The position numbers were made by a program, and so were the translations under genes. Positions 48,911 through 62,501 of a DNA stretch of 64,000 nt are shown one piece after another; position 1 is the stretch's first letter, and every line of letters begins with the position of its first letter. This DNA is from Citrus sinensis (Eukaryota; Streptophyta; Magnoliopsida; Sapindales; Rutaceae): assembly GCF_022201045.2 (NCBI RefSeq), contig NC_068561.1, forward strand, positions 15,649,001-15,713,000, read 5' to 3'. Below the pieces are notes generated by a model. The model was not told the origin of the DNA and did no database searches. It was given only the letters and a program-made list of their open reading frames with translations.

Positions 48911-51900
48911 GTGCGACGCAGTCTCTGCCTCTGACTAACGTTGGAACTTTACTCGGATACTTCTTTCTTTTAACTGTTCTTCTTAATCCAATTTTTTTTT
49001 ATTAAAAAAAAAATACATAATAAATTTTTTATTTTTTTTTTACTTTTGGGTAGTGTGTTTTGAAAAAAAACTACTCAAACGATTAATTAAATTTATCTGT
49101 TCATTATTTTTTTCTTATTACTTTAATTATGCTTGAGATGTCAATCTGTTCATTACTTGTAGGTCATTGCTCCCATAGATTATTCAAGAGTATCGTGTAT
49201 GCGTGTTTCAAATGCTCATTTTTTTATTGTCAAAAATTAAAAATAATATTGTAATGAAGAGGGCTATTTTTTTTATAAATTGGTCTTAATTCTAAGGCAT
49301 TTCCACAATTATGCCCTCAATCTTTTTTTAGTTACTATATTCAGTCTCTGTTACCATTGTAAGAGATGAGAGCTTAGAGGCCTAACAAACTAATAAATTG
49401 TCCCTTTGATGACAAAACAATATGTATATATATTTGAAACAATATAATTAATGGTCTAAGTATAACGATTCGATTCTGTACAAATGGGTGTAATTTGAAA
49501 TTTTCTTTTCTTATGTTTTTAGATATTTGGGTAAACATTTGATAATTTAATGCGAACACAAGTTTTATTTTTTTTGGGTTTTATTTTGAACATTTTAGTA
49601 TAAATTTGTGAAGAAATCATTATCACATCATTTTTTATGTGACTAGACAAAACATTAAAGAAGTTGATGGGATAAACTTGATTTTGTAATCAAAGGAAAT
49701 TAATAAATGTACCAGAACTCAATTTGCTTCTTTTATAATTAATTGGTAATGGTTTTTTAATTGGTGTAATGAATTTGGTTTGCTTGAGCTGCTATTTTTT
49801 TTTTATTTATTTATAAAGTTGTCCAGTTCATCTAAAAAAAAAAATTAATGGATTTGAATTCCAATTCGAATCAGTACCGCCAAACATGCATGAACTTATC
49901 AAAGAAGCATTACTGAAAAAAAAAGTCACTCATTTGAAAGTCAAGAATATTTGGTAGTATATTGATTAATTTATTAGATTACAAATTCATTTCTTAGATT
50001 ACAAATTCAATTACCTTAATTTTGGGCATTTCACAAGGAAAAAGTAAAACTGAAGCATAATGAAAATTAAAATAAAATTTTAATTTTATCATGACCCCAT
50101 TCAGCTTACCAGTGTATTTTGAGAGTATTTTCAGGGTAGAAAATTAAAAAAAAATAAAATTGAATTTCAACAATAATTGACATACACCTTTTAAGAGCCA
50201 TTAATCTTTCTATTTTCTTTTGGATGAAGAAACATTTTAAACACACGTTGAGTAATATAATATTATTGGGTTGCTTCACGATATAGAAAAATATTATTCA
50301 GTGTATTAAATCCCAGTAAATTATATTTTTTAATTACCTCGAGACATGTAAAGGTAGAGATTCTTAGATTATATTTTTTTTTTTCAAATTGTAATCTTGT
50401 GTTGATTTGTCTTTTGAACTCTGCAAACAAGGTCAATTGTGTAAAACTAAATCCAGCCACAATTAGAAGTAACGATAAGTATGACACAAGATGATTCATC
50501 TCCAGAAGGAGGAGGTGGAGTGGAGGGGGGGCACTAAAATCTTGAAACTTTAGCTTAAAATGTTGTGTTGAGAGTTTAAGCTTGAGCAACAGAAGCATGT
50601 GATTCCAAAATTTTTCCTTATCGTGAAAGAGTAAACAAATATGGTCACATGAAAATGTTTAAAGTGAGGAAACCAACACGATTAGGTTGCTGAGAGGTGA
50701 GAAGTAGCGATTCGAGCAAAAGCACTTTTTGCAAGAAAACCGAGCAGTCTTACCCGATACTCCATGAGAATGTAGTTAAGAAATCCCAACTGTCATGCCA
50801 CACAGCGTAATGAAATTTCTACTGAGATTTGTCTTTTTAACATTAATGGTGGATCTTTATCAATAAGGTTCTTCTAGAGTTAAGTGGTCTTACTAATCTC
50901 TTATTATGATGTAAAAGTCAAAGTTTTTAGATATCTATTTGTCGCTCGTTTTGATAGGTCAAGTGATTTAACTGGTATAACGTGCTATATTAGAGTGAAA
51001 GTTTTAGACATCTATTCTAAAAGTAGTTGATATACAACCATCTTTTCAAAAAAAATAATAATATAATAATATAGTACACAAATGACATGTATTGATGTAT
51101 AGTTGAATTAAATAAAAGAAAAATTATCCCTCAATCACCTTAAAAATGTCTATAATAAATAGTCATCGTGAGTTTTTAATAAAATTCTTAAAAACACTTC
51201 GAGTTTTAGTTTTATATAACTAACCACTTTTATGTTGACTCTATTAACTACCGTAAAAGAATTTTAAATAAATGATCTTTTTGTTATTAGATTCATTTAA
51301 AAAGAATACAATAATATTTTAAAAGGTTTCAGAGTAAAGTAGTGTTTTAATTGTACACCAAAAAATCAAAATTTTATCACGATATGTTCAAATCACGGGA
51401 AGATCTCCAACCCTCTTAGAATTCACTTAACATTAAAATCCTTGTTGAGTGATGAGTTCTTATTAAAATAAAAATAAAAATCCAATATTAAATTGAACAA
51501 TAATTGTCACGTGATTAATTATTTTTGCAATTAAAAAAAAAAAAAAACAAACATCTTATAAATATAGACCAATGGCAAGAGTTCGGTGGTAGCAGTACAG
51601 TGGACCGTTCCTCGATCCAACTGTTTTCGTTTGCCGTCGCTTAATCTTTTGACCTCTTCTGCCCGTACGTATCTCTTTCAAATTCTGTCAGAGTACTTTT
51701 AGAAAATTGACAATGAAAGGACGCGTGGCATGCTTCTCGAAATCTGCGTCCGTTGTTTTGTCACACCTGACATCTCCAGTAGCCTAATTATTATTTAATT
51801 CCTCTTTTATAATTCTCCTAGCCGTTGGATTCTAATCATGCATACACCCCCGCGGGGCGACGATTCCGTGTGTGCACGCCAACATGCACATCACTCGATG

Positions 51901-53195
51901 AACATTTTGTCGGTTGTGCCGTTGTGCAATCATTGAATGCAAACAGGCGTACGGTTTTATTGGCGTTCGGGGTAGGGAGCAGGAGAATATCGTGAGCTGC
52001 AATGCACCGGATCAAACGAGAAGGTGCGGTGCGGCGGTGCCGTGCCAACGATAAGAGAGAGTGATCGATCCATCACACGATGATAATTCAACGCGGAGAG
52101 AAAGAGAAGCGAATCTTAGCGGAGTGGAAAGCTGGCACGTTCTCTGTTCTTTTGTTAACTTTGTTAGGCTTGGCGTGTTTTGGTGGGGTCACGGTTTTGA
52201 AATTAAAATTAATTTCATACAAAAAATTAAAAATTACTAAAATTACGAAATACATATATAAAAACTAATTACATATAATAAATTAGTTACGCTTAATGTT
52301 GACCTTTCTTTCTAATACAAAGGATGTTGTGTTGCGGTCCTTGTATATATGCACATGATAGGTTGATGCTACCTAATAAAGATTATTATGGGAAAATTTT
52401 AATTTTAATGTGACTTTTTCCCCCCAAAAAAAAAAATTGTAAGCATTATTCTTGAACAAGTGGCATAAGATGATACGAGGAATGGTCGTGTTAGGCAACA
52501 AAAAGAAAATGAAGAGGGTGTTGTTGGTAATGGTTGACATGGGGACCAATAAAGGGAAGACCAAGTCAAGTCAAATTTAGTAATCGATCAATGCTTCATT
52601 AGGTGAGATGGAATTTGGAAGAGAGGGCTGTTGTTATTATTATTATTTGAGGTTGCTGATGAAGTACCAATATATATTTCGAGCCTAGTGGGAGTTGATG
52701 TCTCCGTTTTCGCTTATACTAATTAAGCTAATATTGGAACTTGACCTAAAGTTGCTCTTTGATTGGTTTTCTGAGAAATTAAAAGAGATGCTGCTTATTG
52801 ACATCCAACTTCTCATCGTGCCAACCTTTTTCTTATTGTCAAGTCAAGTATATATCCATTTCAGTTTGTTAGGGGGCAAAATAATAAAAAATAAAAGGCT
52901 TAATGATGGTACTAAAAACTACTAAGTCCAAAGAGACTAACGTAGATGAGTATTGAATTGATCAAAAAATTAATTAAGACGCAATAAGCTAACCTTAATA
53001 GTGAAATTCTTTTAAATTAATACCAATAAGGGCTCAATTTACTCATGTTACTCGTATTTGATACATATGTGGCTACTAAAAAAACTGTGATAATAAAATA
53101 TAGATGAAAGGGATCAATATAGGGACGTTATTAACTTTTTTAAGCAGAGGTTTGAAAGCTCACAAAATTGTGTGACCCATAATTCTAACTTATAC
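48911..53195. other. Long intergenic region, no gene recognised
   Basis: AT-rich spacer of 4.3 kb. A TATA-like CTTATAAATATAGACC at about 51555 is followed by a moderately GC-rich stretch (51590-52150). Its frames (for example 51836-52048 minus) match no family, so at most it could be a non-coding transcript. Short open frames elsewhere are unremarkable. Confidence 0.45.
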
Positions 53196-53201
53196 ATGAT
53201 G

Positions 53202-53975
53202 GTTCTTGAGGTGGGCACTATTCGGCTTAATTTAGTTCAGGCTCAGAACTGAACCAAATCGAAATTAATTAGTTCATGATTTTGTGAATCAAATACAAAT
53301 CAAGTACTAGAATCAAAATAAATTAAAGGTTTGATTCAATTTTATGTTTGGTTTTGGTTTTGAATTATTTAGTTAGAGTAATTTTATCATGTATATTTAA
53401 TAAAAAATGGCATAGTAATTATTTACTATTCCTACAACAACAATCTTAAGTCCATAAATCCACAAACAATAAGCAACATATTAAATAATAGTAAAGAAAT
53501 ATAGTACAAATTACAAAAAGAAAAAAAACTTCAAAATTTTATTACCAATGAGCGATCTCCCAATCGTCATTTCTTGATCCTTAAACTTCTACATTCACAA
53601 TATTTACATTATCTCTCAAAATGAGCTATTAACCAAGTACCAACAATTAAATAAAAGAAAACAAAGTATACGCTATCACATTAATAATCACATATGTCAA
53701 TATCAGTACTTCAACTGTGTCAGGAATCAAATAACTTCGATATTAAACTAATGCAAGCTAAGGTTTCAATTTTTTATTTTTTATTTTCAATAGATTATAT
53801 TTTTAGTTTTTTTTTTTTTTAAGTGAACCATTTGATTTGGTCGTTCGAATCAGTTTCAAATCAAAGTAAACAAAAACCAACTGGTTCAAACATTATGAAT
53901 CATTGGTGTTTTTACTGTCGAAATCAAATTGTCATAATTTACTCATTGAAACCGAATCAAATGCACATCCATAAA
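53202..53975. mobile_element. Decayed hAT-like MITE
   Basis: The left end TTGAGGTGGGCACTATTCGG and the complement of the right end, TTATGGATGTGCATTTGATT, are imperfect inverted repeats of the GGGTGTGCA type. AACCAAATC/GATTTGGT repeats lie inside both ends. Interior AT-rich, no transposase. A clean target duplication was not found. Confidence 0.5.
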
Positions 53976-54229
53976 TGACGTCAAAACTATGTAACTATTA
54001 ACAAGGGGTCCACGCGTAATTAAGTTTGTGTGGAATGACTTAAACTTGGAGTTGGGATATGATTATTTGAAGTGGCTACAGCACATATCAAACATTCCGT
54101 TTCCACCGTCCGTACCAAATTGAGATTTGGCGTGTTCAACAGCCGCAATTGTGAAAACCACTGGCACTAAAAAAAAAATCTTTGTATGCTGGCTGGAACA
54201 GCTGGAGCTGCCGGATTTTCGGTTATTAG

Positions 54230-55210
54230 GTTTAAGGCTCCGTACATATTTTTTGAAATAAAATTTATTTAAATAGAATTTTTATTAATAGAGTTTATAT
54301 AAATAAATAGTCGAGTTGGTAGTTAAGAATTTGAGCCAGGCTTTTTCTAATCCAGGCCAAGGCCTAACTTATTGAGAATAGACCCAAACTTTTTAGTCCG
54401 TCCAAAATTAGACGGACTGGGCTTGGGCCAAGCGTGTGCCTTACATTAATTTTGAAATAAATTTTTAATAAAGTAAAAAATATTTAAAATAATAATAATA
54501 ATCGAATACATAAAAAATTTAGCAACAAAACATAATAAATCACATATATTAATTTAAAAAATATATTAATTTAATATTTTGAGTTTTTTTAATTCGATAT
54601 TTCTTTTATAAAATTAAAAAATTCAGACTTCTTAGACCCTTATTCAAACTCAATCTATGCGGATTTCATATTTTTTAGCCTATATTCAAGCCCAATCCAT
54701 GCAACTGGGCTTTATGGCCGTGGGCGTAAACTAAACACTTCAACTTTTTTGTCAATCCTAATAAATAAAGTTTTTATATAAAATTTAATTGTTTGATTGT
54801 CGAAAGATTTTTTTTATTAAAAACCAACTCATGTTTTTTTGTCAATCCTAATAAATAGAGTTTTTACCAAAAAAAATAGTTGTTTGATTGTCGGGAAGAG
54901 TTTTTAATTAAAAATTATAAACTTATTTTAATGAGTAAGTTTTTACAGTTATGTTATAAAAGAAATGAAATGAGATTATCAAATAAGTAAAAGATATTTA
55001 GAAATTTTAATATTTTAAAACTAAACTTTTCAACCCCTACTCCCAAATTCCTAAAATATGAATTTTTATTATTAGAGACAAAATAACTTATTTAATCTCT
55101 AAAAACTCTATCAAAAACATAGCCAAACAACAACAAAAATTTTAATAAGATTTTATGAGATTAAATAAACATTTATAATTATTTAAAAAAACCATATCAA
55201 TCAGACATTA
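54230..55210. repeat. AT-rich inverted-repeat element with nested GGGC-rich piece
   Basis: The outer parts share 'aatagagtttttat' type units in both orientations. Nested within lies a 54325-54735 segment with inverted GGGCTTGGGCC and GGGCTT motifs, typical of a small hAT-like MITE. The boundaries are approximate. Confidence 0.4.
54752..54905. repeat. Tandem duplication ~85 bp
   Basis: The sequence 'tttttgtcaatcctaataaata' occurs twice in part (about 54748 and 54836), each followed by '(t)agtttttat/acc' and 'ttgtttgattgtcg'. This gives a period of about 88 bp. Confidence 0.65.
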
Positions 55211-55877
55211 AGTAACACTCCATTGCTGTCCGAAATTGTCTCTACTGATTCATATTTTCTATTAGATTTCTCAAGTTTAACGTTGCACTGTAACAAGTTT
55301 TTAACGAAACCTTGTAACCCGTAATATAGAACCAGCAATGATAGTACGGAATCCCATATTTTTTAATCTCTTTCGATTACTTTTAACACTTTCAGTTATT
55401 TATTATATTTTGTTACTGGGATTCTCATACTTATTCAGCCAGCTTATTTGTTCTGGCCCAAACGAAAGAGACAACTTCGGCCCTTTAACTCTCACTTAAA
55501 TATAAACATGGGATTGAAGAACACCAGACCTTTAATAGAAATAGGAGGAAAGGATAAGAAGGCAAGACAATACCGGAGTGTAGGGGATAAATATAAAAGC
55601 AAGTTTCTTATAAACCCATAAGAAATCTAAAGCATGTAAGTATACAAATCTCTGATTGACAGAATTATAACCATCATCATTTAACACAAGAAAGGGAAAG
55701 AAAAGCACATCTTGTCGTCCAAACTGACCGAAGCTTGTCGGCATAAGAAAATTACAGCCCCAATCTCTTGGAAGATGAAAAATCAGCAACTTATCGTCAC
55801 TCATGCAAAGAACTCACAAATTTCAGTTCACATAAATGACAAGACTTCAATCTTGGGAAGATGAGGATCTGAGCAAA
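55211..55877. other. 3' flank of SSUH2-like gene
   Basis: The minus-strand open frame 55804-55532 has no known domain and is more likely 3' UTR of the SSUH2-like gene. Nothing else recognised. Confidence 0.45.
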
Positions 55878-58764
55878 TTACAATTTTAACCACTCCAAGC
55901 AAGGACAGAGGCCCCAGCAAAACCTAGACGGATAGTCCTTTAAGTACACCTCTCTGCTATTACCAATTATATAGAAACTGAAGGATTGACCACGCTGAGT
56001 CATGGTGACACGAGTTACTGGAACAACAGAAATAGTATGCCTCTCACATATAATCCTGGCAGTAGGAGGCACATGAGCCCGTTCTGCAATAACTTCAGAA
56101 GAGAACTTGTTGAGAAAGAAAGAGTCAGCAAAAAATGCAGGAGAGCATTGGTATGCTTGAGTGTTACACAACTGAACCCCTTTGGCTCTGTGGAAAACCT
56201 CATCTGGGACAGAACCTGATCCGCTGGTTGCACTTACTTTTCGGGTTGACAGAGTCTTCCTGTTAACAGAAAAATGATTCCTTTTCCCTAAGTATGTAGT
56301 TCAACAGCTTAATGCATGTAGATACCTTCTAAATTCTGTGTTCAACAGGAAGGAATCATTATTTATAAAGACAAGTTGTAAACTCACCATCTAACAATGG
56401 CAAAACTGCGTGTCAAAAGAGAACCACTTCCACCACATTTCCTGCATTTTATTAACCCACGAGATCCACAAGTTGCACAAGGAATTGTTCCCTTTCCATT
56501 GCATTTCGTACAGCTGCAGAGATAATTAGTAAAGAAAACAGTAGAAGAGAAGATATTAGAGACAGCCACCAAATATAAAGATCCAACGACAGGGAAATCA
56601 CCATCTAAGAACATATGGTGCTTGTCAGTCAGAAAATTTAAAACCTACATTATCAAGTTGCAGTATTTATCACTGGCTATATGCAACATACAGTAGTTAA
56701 CAGGTAAATAATTCATGGTTAAAGAAAACTTATTTGTCTAATAAATATGTTGGAGCTTGACATAGGATGACAACACATGCTGTGTGAGATCAGTACAAAC
56801 AAAAGGATCAATGGGAAAATGCTCACATTGTGTCAGACCCATCTTTATGAGCAATCAAACCCCTTCCATAACAATTGAAGCACTGACTCATCTGCTTTTC
56901 CTTATAATATTCAGGCTCTTGATTTGCATTGCAACTAGGACAGACAGCATTTCCTCGTCCTACACAATCTGCAAATTAATGCAATTAAGCAATATCTAAA
57001 CATGGGAACCAAATAATACTTGTATGGTTTTAATCAGGAAATAGGTCATATTAATAACTGGAGCAATAAAGGAAACTAGAGGAGAAGGACAGTAAAAAAT
57101 GACATGTAAACAAATATGGACAACTTCATGTCCAAAAAGTATATTATTCATCCCACAAAGAGTCCACAGTTTTGGGAAAATTACCAGGGCATTTCTTGAT
57201 TGTTTCAGAACGAGGAACTTTTACTCGTGTTTCTTGATGAGGTACAAATAGAACAGGGAATTGTGACCTTAGATCCAATTCCCAAGTCCCTAGTGCAGGC
57301 CCATTATCTTTCCCATCAATGTTTCCACCAAGGTAAGGTTCTGTTTCACTTATGGTTTCCCTCTCCTCTATGAATGTCTCAAGAGTTCCAACATAGACAT
57401 TACAATCTTCAACGGCATGAATCTTCCATGTTCGAGCTGGACGACTTCCCCAACAGCAACGATGACCGACATGATCAATGAGCAACTCCCTTATCTCTAC
57501 CTCATCCAGTATTTGCCTACATAAAGATCATTTATTTAACCGAAAGGCTCCATTTTGATTTTCTCTTGCCCTCTAAAATTTGTTTCACTGATGTCAGAAG
57601 TTTGCAACATAGTGAAATGCTCATCAAGTTCCATAAATAAAAAAGCGCATGAATAGAGACTAAACAATAAAACTTAAAAAAATAGCACGTGGATGTTTTG
57701 TTTTCTGAGGGATGAAAATCAAGGCTCAAAAGTTATCATTGAAGCAGATTAGAAACATCCCGTTTTGAAGAAATAAAGTATCCTTGCATTCACTAGGTAT
57801 CTGGAAGACAGAAAACTAGATAACAGGAAAAATGCTGATTAAAACTCTTAATAACTTCGCGTTGTGGCACAAGAAGAACAATATCATATCAAATCATGAT
57901 ATCCTCCAACAACAAACTACAGCAGCCCTTTTCATTTACAAAGTTTATGCTATATCATAAGTAGGCTTTCTTCTATGTAACTAATTAATACTAAAGTGGA
58001 ATACAATTTGATTTTTCCCCTTTTGTTTTTTCCTTTTACTGTACGATGGCATCAAATTTTGAACTTTTTCCAAAATTATCAGGATAATATTTCAACAAAC
58101 AAGGTCCCATAAGGCCAAAATAAGAAAAACAAAAACAAACCAGCTCAAGAACAAGCACAATGTATGCTTAAAATATATCAAACAACAGGCGTATAACCCC
58201 AAATGACAAAACAATTGCAACTAATTAAACTGTAATTCAATCCGTCATTAGTCGTTACCCCTGAAATTCATTAGCTTTTGCACGATAATCCCCTCCAAAG
58301 TAACCGCCTTGACCTTGGTGCACAATAGCTTGCTCTGCAAGAGACACACGCGTCACTAATGGATGAAAATACGCGGACACAAACAAATAACGAAGCTCAT
58401 TTTAAAATAAAAATGGAGAGTTTCGATGCACCACGCACGGTGAGGATCGGGCTCAGGAGAACTGATCAAGGGAGCGTGAATGGACGGCGGATAGTGACCA
58501 GAGAAACCAGAAGCCGATCGGATTTCTTCAACGCTGAGTTCGGTTCCCGCCAAGGAGGCGGTTGGAATGAAAGAATTTGTTCTTCCCACGTGCTCGTACG
58601 AGCTCCATCTTCCGCTGTCTTTCCCTCCCGATTCACTTCTTTTCTCTTCATTATTCAGTGTCAACAAATAAAAAATAATGTCAATTCATGAAAATTCTCA
58701 AAAGTTAAAAATTAAAAATGGAATCCGCCGAGTGTAGCTTACCGGAGAGTAGAGGCTGCTCCAT
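55878..58764 (-). CDS. SSUH2-like DnaJ-type zinc-finger protein (7 exons)
   Basis: Minus-strand exons 58764-58743, 58645-58439, 58334-58259, 57516-57185, 56968-56827, 56513-56388 and 56259-55878 join in frame to 428 residues. A central Cys-rich region holds repeated CxxCxGxG or related motifs: KCPDCVGRG, CPSC, QCFNCYGRG, CTKCNGKG, CATCGSRG and KCRKCGGSG, as in the DnaJ zinc-binding domain. There is no J domain. The N-terminal part (YFGGDYRAKANEFQG) and the C-terminal half match the layout of plant proteins annotated as SSUH2 homologues, whose function is poorly known. No transit peptide is obvious. The first short exon (MEQPLLSG type, 22 bases) and its acceptor at 58646 are the least certain joins. 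Confidence 0.82.
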
Positions 58765-59715
58765 ATTTGTCCGAGTTCGATGGAGGATTCAGAAAATTAA
58801 ACGACAATATAATAATGCTGAACGATTTGCTTAGGGATTAAGTTTGCGATGGAGTCAAAATTTTGTCGCACCATCATATGAGAGATTTTGGAGTGGGGTC
58901 CACACGTTGCTAATATTTGTATTGTATCATCACTATCATTGCCTCTCTCCTTGTTCTTGTTATAATCCCTTCGTCGTTAATCCAAACCAACGCAGTTTAG
59001 TTGTAGCTGAGGTAACTGATCGCGACTTGGTTGAATTAACTGCGATTGTGGAGCTTACGTGGCAGTCTCGTGTTTCGAACTCCGGCCATTTTCATTTTTA
59101 TCATCTTTTGTTTTGGTTTGGGTTACGCACGTGAACTTGAGCCTGGTTTGAGACCCAATGGGCCTCAGAGGAAAAAGCCTTCCACATCTCTAAGAGGAGC
59201 CCAGAGAAGGATGGGTTTTGATAATTCTTTATGTTATCGTTCAAAAAATAAGATAAAATAAAATTACGAACAAAAACAATCTTAATTTTAGTTTTTATAA
59301 GAATTAAAAAAAAAAAACTAAAGATTACAATTGTAACCTTCCATATTTTCCTGAAACTATAATGTTTTTTTTTTTGTGATAATTTTGAGAAGGCCTACCG
59401 TTAATCATTCGTACTTTTTTTTTTTAATGAATTATAGCATAATTGAAATAATTATTGAATGGCCCTAGGAATTTGACGAGTGATTTTCAAAGTATCTTAC
59501 TTCTTTGGTTAAACATATAAATTTGAACCCTTAAGAGGCACGACGCTAAAAATTTGATTTGGAATTTACTCACTTCCGTATCTTTTTAATTTTAAAAGGT
59601 GTTTAATTAAAAAATTTGAAATAATTAATGAAAAATTAACATATAATTTCTATGTTATAATTCAAATTAAATTGGAAAATTTTATATTAATAACCAATAT
59701 CAAAATAATCATAAC
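58765..59715. other. Upstream region of SSUH2-like gene and spacer
   Basis: Promoter side of the SSUH2-like gene on the minus strand. Open frames at 58844-59261 on the plus strand match no family. GAGCCCAG and TGGGCCTC motifs near 59155-59205 may be Site II-like. Confidence 0.4.
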
Positions 59716-61125
59716 AAGCCGTGTGTTTTTTTTTTTTAAACTAATGACTTAATTGACTTAATTTTAATCAGTTAATGTGGCTTTTCTTTTTATCTGAAAT
59801 TTGAATAGACTTGAATTTGTCTTAATTCTAAATAGAGCTAAATGTTTGAATCTAAATAATATGTTTGTTTTCTTGTTTGAATTGCTAAAACTAAATATTA
59901 AGTTTTTTTTTTTCTAAAAACTAGTATTTTAACATTTGTTCCCTTACAGATTATAAAATGTTAAACAAATAATAAATATCTCAAAGAATATAAATTAAGA
60001 TAATATATTATCATAACACAAATCATATTCAATTTAATATAACCCTTTAATATTTTATATTAGTATATGTTTATCAATTGTATTATAGTTTATGATGTTT
60101 TTATATAAAAAATATTTATAAAAAGATTATGAAGATAAATAATGCTAATTTAAAGAAAATAAAAAGATAAAAATAATAATTGTCTATCACTACATATTAT
60201 CATAGGTTATAGAAGATGAGTAATAATGCTAATTATTAGATTTTATTTAGGTGAGAATGAAAATTAATTAATTAGATAGGAATATTTTAAAGAATATCTT
60301 TTAATAATATCATTGAGTATTTTTAGATTAAACAAACAACTAAAAAAAATAGTTTAATAACTTAATGACTAAAATTTTTTCATTAAGTTGAAAAAACAAA
60401 CAGACTTACTCACTTAACTAATTAAAATTAAGCAAATTAAGTCATTAAGAAAAAAACAAAAAACAAACCACCCCTAAATTATTAAGTATGTTTGTTTTTT
60501 CAACTTAATGAAAAATTTCAATCATTAAGTCACTAAGTTATTAAGGTATTTTTTTTAGTTTTTTACTTAATCTAAAAAGTCTTAATGATATTATTAAAAG
60601 ATGTTCTCCAAATATCCCTATCAATTGATTAACTTTTATCCTTACCTAAATAAAATTTAATAATTAGCATTACTACTCACCTCTATAGAACTTGTAATAA
60701 TATATAGTGGTAAACTATTATTATTCTTATCTATTTATTTTCTTCAAAAATTAGCATTATTTATCTTCATAATTCTTTATGAATATTTTTCAGATAAAAA
60801 CATCATAAACTATAATAAAATTAATTAACATATATAATATTGAAGAGTTGTATTAAATTAAATATGATTTATGTTATGATAATTTATTATCTTATTTATA
60901 TTACTTAAGACTTTTATTATTTGTTTAACATTTATAATTTGTAAGGGTATAAATATAAAAATATTAGTTTTTAGTTTTTTAAGTTAAAAAAACAACTTAA
61001 TATTTATTTTTAAGGATTCAGACAAGAAAAATAAATATATGGTTTAGATTCAGACATTCACTTCTATTCAGAATTCAAACCAAATTAACTCTATTCAGAT
61101 TTAAGATAAAAAAGCAAATGCCGCT
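59716..61125. repeat. Large near-palindrome (foldback element)
   Basis: Arms of about 620-650 bp, at roughly 59780-60400 and 60480-61120, are inverted copies with scattered mismatches and small gaps. A spacer of about 75 bp contains 'aaccacccctaa'. The sequence at 59716-59780 (tgttttttt.. taatgacttaattgactta) resembles the complement of 60405-60476, so an inner ~760-bp transposon with its own terminal repeats may be part of it. No coding. A transcript would fold into a long hairpin. Confidence 0.75.
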
Positions 61126-61880
61126 GTTAGGATTAAATTTATAAATTACAACACTACCTTCATCTTTGGTTTTTTTATAATTTATTTATTTCTAGTTTCA
61201 ATAATGCAACAAAAATAATTAATCTTGATATAGTTTACATAAAGAAAAAACTAAATTAGTAAAATGTCATGCAATGGAAAGAAAAAAAATGATTTGTATT
61301 TCATTTTTTTTTCGTCTTTTCCTCTCTATTAAGCTAATTTTAGAAATTCAATAACACATGCAAAATAAAAACATGATCTAATGAGTACTAATGTCCACTA
61401 TATAGTGAATACTTTAATACATATTAAAGTTCTATAACTTTTTATGAATAATATTTAAACTATGAATTAATTAGACAGCGCCACATGATATTAACGCTTA
61501 CTACAATATAAATTGTAAAATAAAATAATACTTTATTTTTTTCAAAAAAAAGAATTAACTGAACAATACCACGTGACATTACCACTTACTACAAGATGAA
61601 TTGTAAAACAAAGCAATACTTTATATTTTTCGAAAAGAAGAATTTTTGTAAATATAAGTTATTAACCTTTGGCATTTCCTTTAAAAAGAAAAAAAGAAAA
61701 AAATTGGCACTCATCATAATTCTTATGAGGACAAGGCTAGGCTGCAACGTCCTTATGAGTGTCCGAAAGTAGTTTTACTGCATTTCCATTGTTATCCAAG
61801 ATTGTCCACGTGTACAAAACCTTACATCACCATACATAGGTCACATTATACAATCGCCCACATCGTATAATTTCCCTTTC
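61126..61880. other. Spacer upstream of ribosomal protein gene
   Basis: Holds a diverged tandem duplication of about 85 bp at roughly 61475-61640 ('ccac(a/g)tgatatta' followed by 'cttactacaa..t.aattgtaaaa'). No gene recognised. Confidence 0.55.
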
Positions 61881-61883
61881 GGA

Positions 61884-61931
61884 TATAAACACGACTTTTC
61901 GCACATCCCCTAAGTCCTCCAACTAGGGTTT
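61884..61931 (+). promoter_or_regulatory. TATA box and telo-box of L35a gene
   Basis: TATAAA at 61884-61889 and a telo-box in reverse (TAGGGTTT, 61924-61931) stand just upstream of the ATG at 61985. Telo-boxes are the hallmark of plant ribosomal-protein promoters and are often in the leader. Confidence 0.65.
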
Positions 61932-61984
61932 CTTCTTTGCAGACTCAGGCGGCAAGCAGGTGGGCAGAGCTTCAATCATAAACA

Positions 61985-62501
61985 ATGGTGAAGGGCAGGC
62001 AAGGCGAGCGCGTCAGGTCCGCCACCTCTCTCGAACTTCTGATTCCGTCCAATTAGCTTCTTAAAGCTCAATCACACTTGTTTGTTTTTCTCTTCGCAGA
62101 CTCTATGTTCGAGGAACAATTCTGGGATACAAAAGGTCAAAATCAAACCAATATCCAAACACATCACTGATTCAGGTCGAGGGAGTGAACACAAAGGAAG
62201 AGGTGGCGTGGTACTGCGGCAAGCGTTTGGCTTACATTTACAAGGCCAAGACTAAGAAGAACGGATCCCACTACCGTTGCATTTGGGGAAAAGTTGCCAG
62301 ATCTCACGGTAACAGCGGCGTCGTTCGCGCCAAGTTCAAGTCCAATCTCCCTCCCAAATCCATGGTACGATAAACTATTTAATTAATTTATTCATTGTTT
62401 TTGTGGGGTTTTGATAGGTATATTTGACTGCTGAGCTTTTTTTTTCCCCAATCAAACAGGGAGATAGAGTTAGGGTTTTCATGTATCCCAGCAACATATG
62501 A
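61985..62501 (+). CDS. RPL35A: 60S ribosomal protein L35a (eL33), 3 coding exons
   Basis: Exons 61985-62016, 62100-62364 and 62460-62501 join in frame to 112 residues, exactly the family size. It has [20 protein letters not shown] near the N-terminus, then [20 protein letters not shown], the signature [20 protein letters not shown] and the C-terminal [13 protein letters not shown], all diagnostic of eL33. It is a structural protein of the cytosolic large subunit. The first intron is only 83 bp. One base after the stop codon a GTATGT donor begins a probable 3' UTR intron, ending at the TTGCAG acceptor near 63341. That intron lies too close to the stop to be expected to trigger nonsense-mediated decay. 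Confidence 0.95.

Noticed and set aside
51836-52048. GC-rich minus-strand open frame
   Set aside because: Arg/Thr-rich translation without any family likeness; base composition alone keeps the frame open.
55532-55804. 90-codon minus-strand open frame downstream of the SSUH2-like gene
   Set aside because: No domain, and its position fits 3' UTR of that gene.
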